A stretch of DNA of 64,000 nt, from assembly GCA_016787575.1 (NCBI GenBank), contig JAEUUO010000021.1, positions 1 through 64,000 of the forward strand. The letters are read 5' to 3'. Positions 54,172 to 62,799 of this stretch are shown here, piece by piece. The notes beneath the pieces were generated by a model, which was given only the letters and a program-made list of their open reading frames with translations, ran no database searches and had not been told where the DNA came from. Within the stretch, counting starts at the first letter, position 1. Each line of letters begins with the position of its first letter. Source of the DNA: Saprospiraceae bacterium. GTDB lineage: Bacteria; Bacteroidota; Bacteroidia; Chitinophagales; Saprospiraceae. Made by a program: the position numbers and the translations under genes.

Positions 54172-55584
54172 ATGAAAACCAACATTATCTTTTTGTTTTG
54201 CTTGATTAGTTTTTCTATACTTCAAGCACAAGTAAAAATTGGAGGAGCTGCAACTAATCCACATGCATCAGCTATTTTAGAATTGGATGGAGGTACTTCA
54301 CGTGGCTTATTGATGCCCCGCATGACGACTGCCAATATGAATGCCATTGCCAGTCCAGCAGAAGGGTTAATGATCTATAATACTACAGATAAAGCAAATT
54401 ACATTCGGACCAACAATGCGTGGGTTAAAGTTGGAACTGGATCTGGCTTTGCTTTACCTTATGATGGCCAGGTGAATGCACCCAATATACCAGCATTCAG
54501 CGTTTGGAATATTGGAAATGCAGGTACCGGTATTTTTGGCAAGACATCTGTTGGAAGCAATGGAGGCGCCGGTGTGCATGGCGATGCAACCATATTAGGT
54601 TCATATGGAATCAAAGGAACAGGCTTTGATGGAATCGGTGGATATTTTAATTCAACTAATAAATATGCATTGGTCACAGAGAAAGGCAGCATTGGATTTG
54701 GAACCTTAACTCCAAGCAATTCATTCATAGAAATCAATGCATTAAATTCGAATTTAAATACTATGTTATTACTAGATGAAGCCCCAATGGTTCAGTTTAG
54801 CAATGGCATCGGAAATGGAGGTCCATTAAACAAAGGATTTATACAACTTGCAAATAACGATTTAAAAATTGGAGTGAATTTTGAAAATCCAAATGGCCAA
54901 TTTATTGTTCGTACTGGTGGATTGGATCGGATTTTTGTCAACAGCACAGGATTTACTAAAATTCCCGGTAACGTCGGCATTTTAAGTCGACTCGGACTAG
55001 GAACTGAAACACCTTCAGCAAAAATTGATATCAATGCTTTAAATTCAAATGATCCGGTTATGATATTGAATGATGAATCTCCAACCATTTTTCTTCAAAA
55101 TTCAGGAGTAGATAAAGGATTTGTTCAAGTGTCTGGTGATGATTTAAAAATTGGAAACCCTTTTTCAAATGTAAACGGAAAGTTTATAGTACGTACGGGG
55201 GGATTGGACCGTTTATTTGTAGATAATAATGGCAGTGTTTCAATTGGAAGTTCACAAGTAGCTAATGGATACAAACTAAGCGTGGACGGAAGAATCATTG
55301 CTGAAGAAATGCGCATTCAAAACAGTACTGCTTGGCCGGATTATGTTTTTAAATCAGATTACCCGCTTTTATCATTACAAGAAGTTAAAAATTTTATAGA
55401 GAAAAATAATCATTTACCAGGAATTCCAAATGCTGCTGAAATTGAAAAAGAAGGCATCCCAGTTGGTAAAATGCAAACACTGATGATGGAAAAAATTGAG
55501 GAGCTCACATTGCATTTAATTAAAGCTCAGGAAGAAATTAATGGACTGAAACAACAGATCCAAAAAATGAATTCAGACAAATAA
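54172..55584 (+). CDS. Secreted repeat protein with C-terminal coiled coil
   Basis: This 470-aa protein has a signal peptide (about 1-19, ILQAQ). After an N-terminal segment typical of Bacteroidota surface or tail-fibre-like proteins (ILELDGGTSRGLLMPRMTTANM), two units of about 110 residues follow each other. They share ALNSN, KGFIQLANNDLKIG/KGFVQVSGDDLKIG and FIVRTGGLDR. The end is the recurrent NNHLPGIPNAAEIEKEGI segment followed by a coiled coil (about 435-465). The role is unknown; surface adhesion or a structural part is likely. It is 25 bases after the hydrolase gene. Confidence 0.8.
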   Translation: MKTNIIFLFCLISFSILQAQVKIGGAATNPHASAILELDGGTSRGLLMPRMTTANMNAIASPAEGLMIYNTTDKANYIRTNNAWVKVGTGSGFALPYDGQVNAPNIPAFSVWNIGNAGTGIFGKTSVGSNGGAGVHGDATILGSYGIKGTGFDGIGGYFNSTNKYALVTEKGSIGFGTLTPSNSFIEINALNSNLNTMLLLDEAPMVQFSNGIGNGGPLNKGFIQLANNDLKIGVNFENPNGQFIVRTGGLDRIFVNSTGFTKIPGNVGILSRLGLGTETPSAKIDINALNSNDPVMILNDESPTIFLQNSGVDKGFVQVSGDDLKIGNPFSNVNGKFIVRTGGLDRLFVDNNGSVSIGSSQVANGYKLSVDGRIIAEEMRIQNSTAWPDYVFKSDYPLLSLQEVKNFIEKNNHLPGIPNAAEIEKEGIPVGKMQTLMMEKIEELTLHLIKAQEEINGLKQQIQKMNSDK

Positions 55585-55608
55585 GTGTTCTTAAATAAAC
55601 TTAGTACT

Positions 55609-58572
55609 ATGAAAAAATTAGTTTGCTTATTGTCTTTATTAAATGCCTTTTACCTGATAGGTCAACCTGGGGCAATTCCTGAAACGTTAAAAAAAGAACT
55701 GAATGGTAAAAATACCCTGCGTTCTGTCATGGAAACGGTTTACAATCATTACGGATTCGTACTCGGTGAAGATTTAGACAGTATAAGTCGTTCCAAAATT
55801 GACAAGAATGTTGTCCGTGCTTTAAAACATTGGAATCGATGGGCTTATTTTATGTCTTGCCGCACAGGCCCTAAAGGAGAATTGCTTGATGTAAATTCAA
55901 TCTGGTTGAAGAATAGCACCCGAAGTCAGGAATCTGCAAATAATGATTTTCAACCAAACCCAAATACTGGAAATTGGACCTTGGTTGGACCAACCAACGT
56001 GCATTATGGTCACGACCGAATTATTGGAATTGGAAGAATGGACCGCATTACTTTTCATCCTTCAAATGCAAATACATATTATGTCAGTAGTGGCGAAGGT
56101 GGTGTTTGGAAAACCACCGATGGTGGCAGTTCATATTCCTGTCTTACCGACCATTTACCAACTATAGGTTGCAGTGGACTTGTAGTCGATTATAGTAATA
56201 CATCTACCTTGTATATGCTAACTGGAAACGGTGACAATGGCAACGGTAGTTTAGTGACCAGATCTGGTTATAGGCACAGTTGCGTTGGTGTTTATAAATC
56301 AACTGACGGTGGGGTAAGCTGGAAAGTAACCGGACCTTTGGCCGCATCTGGCACCTATGTTGGATATCAGCTTAGCCAAAGTCCTACAGACCCTCAAGTA
56401 CTGATGGCAGCCACAACTGATGGGATCTATCGCACCACAAATGGAGGAACAAGTTGGACACGCACCACTGCTTCCGGAGTTTTTCACGATGTTAAGTTTA
56501 AACCCAATAGCGGAAGCATTGCATACTGTATTGGCTCAGTTGGCAATGTAATGCGGTTTTACTACTCAACTAATGGTGGAGCAAATTGGATGGTAGCTAA
56601 TTTTGACAAAAGCATTGCCAATGCAAATCGGGGAAGTATTGGAGTTTCTCCTGCTGCAAATAAAAATGTTTATCTCATTCTTGGACCTGGAAGTTTACCT
56701 GGTGGTGTTTATACTGGTTGTTTTGTCAGCACCGATGAAGGAAAAAACTTTACCAGAAGGCACAACGCTACGGATATTTATCTTAATGCAGAAGGAAGGG
56801 GTCAGGATCAATCCGGATACGACAATTGTATAACTGTAAAACCATCCAATGCCAATGTTTTGGTTACTGGAGGTCTGGTAATTTTCAGATCTACCAATGG
56901 TGGGACTAATTTTAGCCAAATGACTACTTATTTAGATGGAGTTACTCAAGAACGAGACGATTACATACATCCGGATGTTCATGCAGTTGCTTTTAATCCA
57001 TTAGACAATAAATTATATGCATGCACGGATGGAGGCGTTTTTGTAAGCACAAATGATGGCGCCAACTGGAGTCGGAAATACAATTCACTTGCAGCATCGC
57101 AAATATTTCATCTTTCAAAATTAAATGGGAGCAGTACTCAGTTTATGATGGGAAATCAGGATAATGGAATTCATACCCGCTACAGTGATAATTCAGATTT
57201 TACCCAAACAATACAAGGCGATGGATTTGATATGGATTTTTTTGATAATACCAACAATCGCTTTTTTGCAGTTGTGAATACAAAAGTTTATAAATACATT
57301 TCAGAAGGTTTAACAAGTAAAGAATTAATGGATTTTAACCCAAACTTCTTTCCCGCTATGGCTAAACATTTAACTGATGATGATTTGGTGTTTATCGGAA
57401 ATCCAGGTAAGGCGCAAATTCATTTTTATGACCTGGATGGTATTGATGACATCACAACCTATAACATTCCTGCAAGTTGGTATATCTGTCAAGCACCTAC
57501 AAATATCAACCGTCTTTATGTAGCAGGTGAAAAAACGCCCTTTAATGCAGATAGTGGTCGAATCAATAGATACGATGGCGATGGGGCCTGGACTCGAATT
57601 GATAATAAATCAGGATTTCCAAATCTTTTAAATATGTCTTTGAGAATAACTTGCATTGCTGTCCATCCAGACGATCACGATAAAGTGTATGTTAGTTTAG
57701 GTGGATTTTTTGCAGGTCAAAAAGTATATTATAGTTCAAATGGAGGAAATTCATGGACAAATTTAAGTGGAACTTTACCTAACCTTCCGATTTTTAGCTT
57801 GGTGGTAGATGCCAATGGTAATCTATATGCAGGAGGAGATGATGGAGTTTTTTTTAGAGGCGCTGGTTGGGCAGATTGGAAACCGTTTTACAACGGGCTC
57901 CCTCATGTTCCGGTAACAGATCTGATTCTAACTTCAAATAATTACATCTTTGCTTCCACTTTTGGACGTGGTGTTTGGAAAAGTGAACAATACAGCGATT
58001 GTCCTACAAATCTGGAAATTACAGGAACTCAAAATGGTCAGAAATTCTTTGAGGCTTCCGGAACAGTTAGCTCTACTGCAAAAAGTAATGGCGGATTGGG
58101 TACCCAGATTTTCTACCGTGCAGGAGATAAAGTGGAATTAAAAGATGGATTTCAGGCGAACAATGAAAGTGAAGTAAAAATTTACAATGGACCATGTAGC
58201 AGTGGTATACCTACATTTTTTAAAAAAAACCGGGATGAAGATTTAAATTTTGCCGCCTATAGAAAAGCCCTGATGCCTATAGAAAATAATATGGAATTTC
58301 CTTATGCCTATATTCGAAATTGGTCAAAAAAGGAAAGCAATATTAATTTTAAAATAGAACTTGTTAAAGCTGGAGAAGTCAACCTGGTTTTGGTAAATCG
58401 GGATGGAACCAAGATTCGAAATTTATGGGATGGGAATGTACTTGGTAAAAATCTAGCTTCTATTTCTATACCAGAATTGAAAGAGCAGTCTTGTACTGTA
58501 CTGCTATTTCATAATGATGTATTGGTACATTGGCAAGATTTAAATTCAACAATTTCAAACCCGGTTAAATAA
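55609..58572 (+). CDS. Large secreted BNR/Asp-box repeat (sialidase-like propeller) protein
   Basis: This 987-aa protein has a signal peptide (about 1-19, YLIGQ). At least six Asp-box-like repeats are present (S/T-x-D/N-G-G-x-S/N-W: STDGGVSW, TTNGGTSW, STNGGANW, STNDGANW, SSNGGNSW). These indicate VPS10/BNR propellers as in exo-sialidases and glycosidases. A C-terminal small beta domain contains YRAGDKVELKDGF and ends in LVHWQDL. No complete sialidase triad was identified, so catalysis is uncertain. A GTG start at 55585 is possible; the ATG at 55609 gives a better signal peptide. It is the third gene of the operon, 24 bases after the previous one. Confidence 0.85.
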   Translation: MKKLVCLLSLLNAFYLIGQPGAIPETLKKELNGKNTLRSVMETVYNHYGFVLGEDLDSISRSKIDKNVVRALKHWNRWAYFMSCRTGPKGELLDVNSIWLKNSTRSQESANNDFQPNPNTGNWTLVGPTNVHYGHDRIIGIGRMDRITFHPSNANTYYVSSGEGGVWKTTDGGSSYSCLTDHLPTIGCSGLVVDYSNTSTLYMLTGNGDNGNGSLVTRSGYRHSCVGVYKSTDGGVSWKVTGPLAASGTYVGYQLSQSPTDPQVLMAATTDGIYRTTNGGTSWTRTTASGVFHDVKFKPNSGSIAYCIGSVGNVMRFYYSTNGGANWMVANFDKSIANANRGSIGVSPAANKNVYLILGPGSLPGGVYTGCFVSTDEGKNFTRRHNATDIYLNAEGRGQDQSGYDNCITVKPSNANVLVTGGLVIFRSTNGGTNFSQMTTYLDGVTQERDDYIHPDVHAVAFNPLDNKLYACTDGGVFVSTNDGANWSRKYNSLAASQIFHLSKLNGSSTQFMMGNQDNGIHTRYSDNSDFTQTIQGDGFDMDFFDNTNNRFFAVVNTKVYKYISEGLTSKELMDFNPNFFPAMAKHLTDDDLVFIGNPGKAQIHFYDLDGIDDITTYNIPASWYICQAPTNINRLYVAGEKTPFNADSGRINRYDGDGAWTRIDNKSGFPNLLNMSLRITCIAVHPDDHDKVYVSLGGFFAGQKVYYSSNGGNSWTNLSGTLPNLPIFSLVVDANGNLYAGGDDGVFFRGAGWADWKPFYNGLPHVPVTDLILTSNNYIFASTFGRGVWKSEQYSDCPTNLEITGTQNGQKFFEASGTVSSTAKSNGGLGTQIFYRAGDKVELKDGFQANNESEVKIYNGPCSSGIPTFFKKNRDEDLNFAAYRKALMPIENNMEFPYAYIRNWSKKESNINFKIELVKAGEVNLVLVNRDGTKIRNLWDGNVLGKNLASISIPELKEQSCTVLLFHNDVLVHWQDLNSTISNPVK

Positions 58573-58580
58573 TAATTCAT

Positions 58581-59711
58581 ATGAAAAAATTTGTATTGTT
58601 ATTTTGCACTATTTGGATCATAAGCAATTTAATTGCCCAACACAACATCGTAATCCAATCGGGTGCAACAATAAGCACATCCAACAATGCAGTGATTGTA
58701 TTTAACGATTGCAATTTGGATAATGCAAGCAACAATGTTAGCTTTTCCAATTCCTTGCTAACAGAAAATGGAAATATTAATACCAACATTGGTGGTACTG
58801 GGATGTTGGATTTTAAGCAAATAACCATTAATAAACCAGGAGCAACATTGAAGATGGTGGGCGATTTGACCATTCAGGATAAGTTGATTTTTCAAACAGG
58901 ATTTGTTGATTTAAATAATCACATTTTAAATTTAGCTCCCCTTGCTTTACTGATAGACGAAAAAAGTACAGGCAGACTCATTGGTGACAATGGGGGCTTT
59001 GCTTCTATAAATGTGCTTATGAACAATCCCAATTTGCAAAATCCTGGAAATCTTGGACTAAGTGTAACTTCATCCGCAGATATGGGAACGGTAAGTATCT
59101 TACGCGGTCACAAAATTCAAACCCAGGGTGGTTCACCATTTAGCATTAAAAGAAATTATGCAATTGAATCAAGCAATGGTGAAAATTTCAATGGATTGCT
59201 TCGGTTTGCATATTTCGATGACGAATTAGCAGGAATTGACGAATCTGTATTGCAAATATGGAGCAGTATTGATGCAGCGAATTGGATAAATGAAGGATAT
59301 ACTGCCAAAGATGAAACCCAAAATTATCTGGAATCATCCAATATAAACAGTCTGAGTTGGTTTACGATGAGCAATCCAACCCCGGGTATTAAAAGCGATC
59401 CCGTATTTGATTACAGAGTAAATAAAGATTTAAATAAAACCAAACAGATTCTATTTGATGCAAAAGCTATTCCAAACCCATGTATTCAAAACGAACCTGC
59501 CTGGATAGAGTTGACTGCCAGTCATGAAGTAAAAGGAATCATTCAACTGATCAATCCGATGGGAGAAATCGTAAATACACAACCATTCCAAACTAAAATC
59601 GGCTATGAAAAATTTCTGCTTTCCACGCAGGACTTGATAAAGGGAATGTATTTTGTTAAAGTAACTCTCAATACAGGAAATGTAAAAAATTTAAAATTGC
59701 AAATACAATAG
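58581..59711 (+). CDS. T9SS-exported beta-helix-like protein
   Basis: This 376-aa protein has a signal peptide (about 1-19, SNLIAQ). The body is rich in short Asn/Ile/Leu repeats of beta-helix type (VIVFNDCNLDNASNNVSF, DLTIQDKLIFQTGFVDL). The last 80 residues (from AIPNPCIQNEPAWIELTA to LKLQIQ) are a T9SS type A sorting domain, so the protein should be carried over the outer membrane by the type IX system. It is the fourth gene, 8 bases after the BNR protein, and may share its surface location. The function is unknown. Confidence 0.82.
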   Translation: MKKFVLLFCTIWIISNLIAQHNIVIQSGATISTSNNAVIVFNDCNLDNASNNVSFSNSLLTENGNINTNIGGTGMLDFKQITINKPGATLKMVGDLTIQDKLIFQTGFVDLNNHILNLAPLALLIDEKSTGRLIGDNGGFASINVLMNNPNLQNPGNLGLSVTSSADMGTVSILRGHKIQTQGGSPFSIKRNYAIESSNGENFNGLLRFAYFDDELAGIDESVLQIWSSIDAANWINEGYTAKDETQNYLESSNINSLSWFTMSNPTPGIKSDPVFDYRVNKDLNKTKQILFDAKAIPNPCIQNEPAWIELTASHEVKGIIQLINPMGEIVNTQPFQTKIGYEKFLLSTQDLIKGMYFVKVTLNTGNVKNLKLQIQ

Positions 59712-60041
59712 GCCGAAATTAGTACAAGTTCAGGCGTATGAATTTTTAGGTTTTTTATTTGCTCTTACATAATTTCATTGATGAATCATCCTTTAACGGT
59801 TTGAATGCATTCTAGACAGCTGATCAGTACCAATACCAAATTGCTATATGTCAATACCGAATGAATAGCTTTAGCTAAATTTTAGTTTCAATTATTCTAT
59901 TTTTAAACATTATATTGGAACTAATTTGTCCATTTTTACGTTATAGTAATCAAGTTTGATTTTACTGAAAGGTAAAATACTAGAAAATCAGGTAAAATTA
60001 AGTTTTTTCAAATTTTCAAAAATCATTAAATCTGTAACATC
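59712..60041. other. AT-rich intergenic region, nothing recognised
   Basis: No frame, clear hairpin terminator or well-formed promoter was found. The right end contains several GTAAAAT-type repeats (59975-60000). Confidence 0.5.
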
Positions 60042-60197
60042 ATGAGTAAAGACAAAGGCGTTAAAAATATTAAAAAAGCCCCGGCTGACAAATCAAGAAC
60101 CAAAGTAGTTTCTGATTACAAAGCAGAAAGTAAAAGCAGCAGTTCCAGCGGATTAAATAAAAACTCATCAAAAGGCGGAGGATCTAATAAATCTTAA
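60042..60197 (+). CDS. Small Lys/Ser-rich basic protein, 51 aa
   Basis: The ATG at 60042 opens 51 codons to a TAA at 60197. The protein starts MSKDKGVKNIKKAPADKS and ends GLNKNSSKGGGSNKS; it is very basic, low in hydrophobic residues and probably unstructured. The N-terminal pattern M-S-K-D-K-G-x-K-N-x-K-K-A-P-A-D-K is familiar to me from short conserved Bacteroidota proteins of unknown function. A nucleic-acid-binding role is possible. Confidence 0.7.
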   Translation: MSKDKGVKNIKKAPADKSRTKVVSDYKAESKSSSSSGLNKNSSKGGGSNKS

Positions 60198-60259
60198 GAG
60201 CGATCCGGTTCGAAAGTTAAAAATGTTCCTCTAAGCTGCACTTTCTTGTATATTTGGAT

Positions 60260-62641
60260 ATGAATACCATCCAAATAAGGAGAAGCATTTTAATTCTACT
60301 ATATCTAAGTTCGGCATTCAGTAGTTTCAGTTTGAATGCACAAAATTCCAAGCCGATTTTTGTATTGGATGCTTCAAATGCCATTCCGGGACCAAATAAT
60401 AAAATAGCGAACTGGGCAGACCCTATCAGTTTAGTAAAAGCTAGTCAGAATAATTTACAAAATCAACCGGAGTATATATCGGCAGGAATAGCTGGATTGC
60501 CAACAATTCGCTTTAATGGCGTCTCTAGTTTTTTGAATGCACCTTCCCTGTTTCCTGTAAATAAGGACTATACCATAGTGGTAGTTTGTAAAGCAAACGG
60601 TCCATCTAATAATATACTGGGTGGCACCACACATACCTTATGGATGGCTGGAAATACCAGTACCAAAATATTGCACAATGGCGATTTTAACAACCAGGTT
60701 AGTTCGAGTTTTGATCCGGGTTTGGAACCCGTTTTAATTGTTGCACAATACAACAATTCAAGCCAGATAGGCAAACTGGTTTTAAATGGTATTTTTGAAG
60801 ACTCTTCGTATTGTCCCCGAAATTTAGATAACAGCATTTACATATCTGCTTACCAGGGAGGCTATCATTTTAATGGTGATATTTCAGAAATTCATTTGTA
60901 TGATCGGTATTTGGAAATCACAGAACGTAAAAAAATTGAAACTGCATTGAAACAAAAATATTCAATTAAAGACCCACCCCCACCGGATACAAGCTTCAGC
61001 TTAATTCCAAAAGATTATCAATTTTTTCCCAGAGATTCAAATAATGAAGCATATGTATCGGTCTCCGGAACTACCATCCGCTCGGGTTTTGATTCCATTG
61101 CATTGCTTTTATACAGAGAAAAAATTCTGCTTTCAAAAACAACACAAGGTTTGCAATTTGATTCATCAGGCAATGCCCGTTTTCTGCTCAGCACGAAAAT
61201 AAAAGCTGAATTGGCCAATTATGCTATTGAAGTAAAATTGATTCAAGATTCAAAAGACAGCCTGCTTGCACGACGAGATCATTTGGTTTCTGGTGATGCT
61301 TATATAGTTACCGGCCAATCCAATAGTATTTTTGGAGGCAATCCTTACACCAATTCGTTTATTAGAACATTTGGTAAAAATTATTCACTCAATAAATCAG
61401 ATACCAATTGGACCATAGCATCGGCAGTTGGATATGGCGGCGGACCGGATATAGGAGCCTGGGGAATGGATCTCGCAAAATCAATTTTGGAAAATTACAA
61501 CATCCCTGTTTGCATTTTAAATGGTGGTGTGGGTGGAACATCCATCCAACAGCATCAGCGAGATGATTTGAAACCTAGCCTTCCGGCAAACATTTATGGA
61601 AGTTTATTGTACAGAGCAATAAAGTCCAATCTGGCAAATTCAGTCAAGGCCATATTCTGGTATCAAGGGGAAAGCAATGGCAGTGCAGCTTACTTTGATA
61701 ATTTCAAAAATTTATATGAAGATTGGAAATTAGATTTTCCAAATGTGCAGAAAATTTATGTGGTACAAATACATCATGGTTGCGGCGCAGGAGATCATTC
61801 CGCTTTGCGTGAAATTCAAAGAAGATTGCCTGAAACGTATTCCAACATCGAAGTGATCAGCACCATGGGATTGCCTGGTCATGATGGCTGTCATTATACT
61901 CTGGATGGATATTTGCGTTTGGCTAAAAACATATTTCCCCTGGTTCAAAAAGAGTTTTACCAGGGTACTGATGAACCTGCTATGTATCCACCCAATATTA
62001 AAAGGGCTTATTTTAGCAAACAGGACTATTCAGAAATCACTTTGGAATTTCAAAAGGAGCAATCCATTTTAAACGTACAGAATGACACACTTATCAATGG
62101 TACCCAGATTTTTTTGAAAGATTATTTTGCATTGGATGATCAGTGGAAGCAAATAAAAGAGTTACATGTAGAAGGGAATAAATTAAAACTGGAATTGAAA
62201 TCAGCGGGTCAGGTAAAAACAATTTCGTATTTGCCGGAAGTTAACTACCACGAAATCAATACCGTTTATCAAGGACCTTATTTAATGAATCAAAATCAAT
62301 TGGGAGCCTTGAGTTTTGATAAATTTCCCATTGAGAAAGAAATTCCAACAGCAACTGATTTTGAAAATGAAACAATAGAGCCGAATATCATTTTGTATCC
62401 AAATCCGGCATCAATCCAGACACCCATACAAGGTATTACCAATTTCAAACAAGATTTAGATCAGGTGGAATTGGTATTTAGAAACACAATGGGAAAAATA
62501 ATATTTCAAAAATCGTTTCCACATCTGCCATCCGGCATCAATTTATTGGAATTTGATATACAAAACGAAATTCCACAGACTTTGATTTGGCAATTTAAAT
62601 CACAAACTTATTTTGAAACAGGAAGGTTATTGACCTATTAA
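60260..62641 (+). CDS. T9SS-exported SGNH/sialate O-acetylesterase-like protein
   Basis: This 793-aa protein has a signal peptide (about 1-28). A LamG/concanavalin-like domain follows (about 35-235, with ISAYQGGYHFNGDISEIHLYD). A SASA/SGNH esterase domain has Ser354 in VTGQSNSIFG, FWYQGESNGS, and Asp542-x-x-His545 in GHDGCHYTLDG as the likely catalytic partners. The last 80 residues, with LYPNPASIQTPIQG, form a T9SS type A sorting domain. It would remove acetyl or other acyl groups from extracellular glycans. The ATG at 60260 lies only 3 bases after TATATTTG (60249-60256), a -7 promoter box; a TTG at 60254 is the alternative start. Confidence 0.87.
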   Translation: MNTIQIRRSILILLYLSSAFSSFSLNAQNSKPIFVLDASNAIPGPNNKIANWADPISLVKASQNNLQNQPEYISAGIAGLPTIRFNGVSSFLNAPSLFPVNKDYTIVVVCKANGPSNNILGGTTHTLWMAGNTSTKILHNGDFNNQVSSSFDPGLEPVLIVAQYNNSSQIGKLVLNGIFEDSSYCPRNLDNSIYISAYQGGYHFNGDISEIHLYDRYLEITERKKIETALKQKYSIKDPPPPDTSFSLIPKDYQFFPRDSNNEAYVSVSGTTIRSGFDSIALLLYREKILLSKTTQGLQFDSSGNARFLLSTKIKAELANYAIEVKLIQDSKDSLLARRDHLVSGDAYIVTGQSNSIFGGNPYTNSFIRTFGKNYSLNKSDTNWTIASAVGYGGGPDIGAWGMDLAKSILENYNIPVCILNGGVGGTSIQQHQRDDLKPSLPANIYGSLLYRAIKSNLANSVKAIFWYQGESNGSAAYFDNFKNLYEDWKLDFPNVQKIYVVQIHHGCGAGDHSALREIQRRLPETYSNIEVISTMGLPGHDGCHYTLDGYLRLAKNIFPLVQKEFYQGTDEPAMYPPNIKRAYFSKQDYSEITLEFQKEQSILNVQNDTLINGTQIFLKDYFALDDQWKQIKELHVEGNKLKLELKSAGQVKTISYLPEVNYHEINTVYQGPYLMNQNQLGALSFDKFPIEKEIPTATDFENETIEPNIILYPNPASIQTPIQGITNFKQDLDQVELVFRNTMGKIIFQKSFPHLPSGINLLEFDIQNEIPQTLIWQFKSQTYFETGRLLTY

Positions 62642-62799
62642 TTTTAAATAGACGCTATTCAACAATCAGGTTTATATTGAGATTTCTTATTTAAATCATA
62701 AGAACAGCCGGTTTACCATTACGTTTAACCGTATTTAATAAATTCAAGCATCAAACTAAATTTTTAAAATTAGTTTTGTGCTGCGAACACATAAAAATC

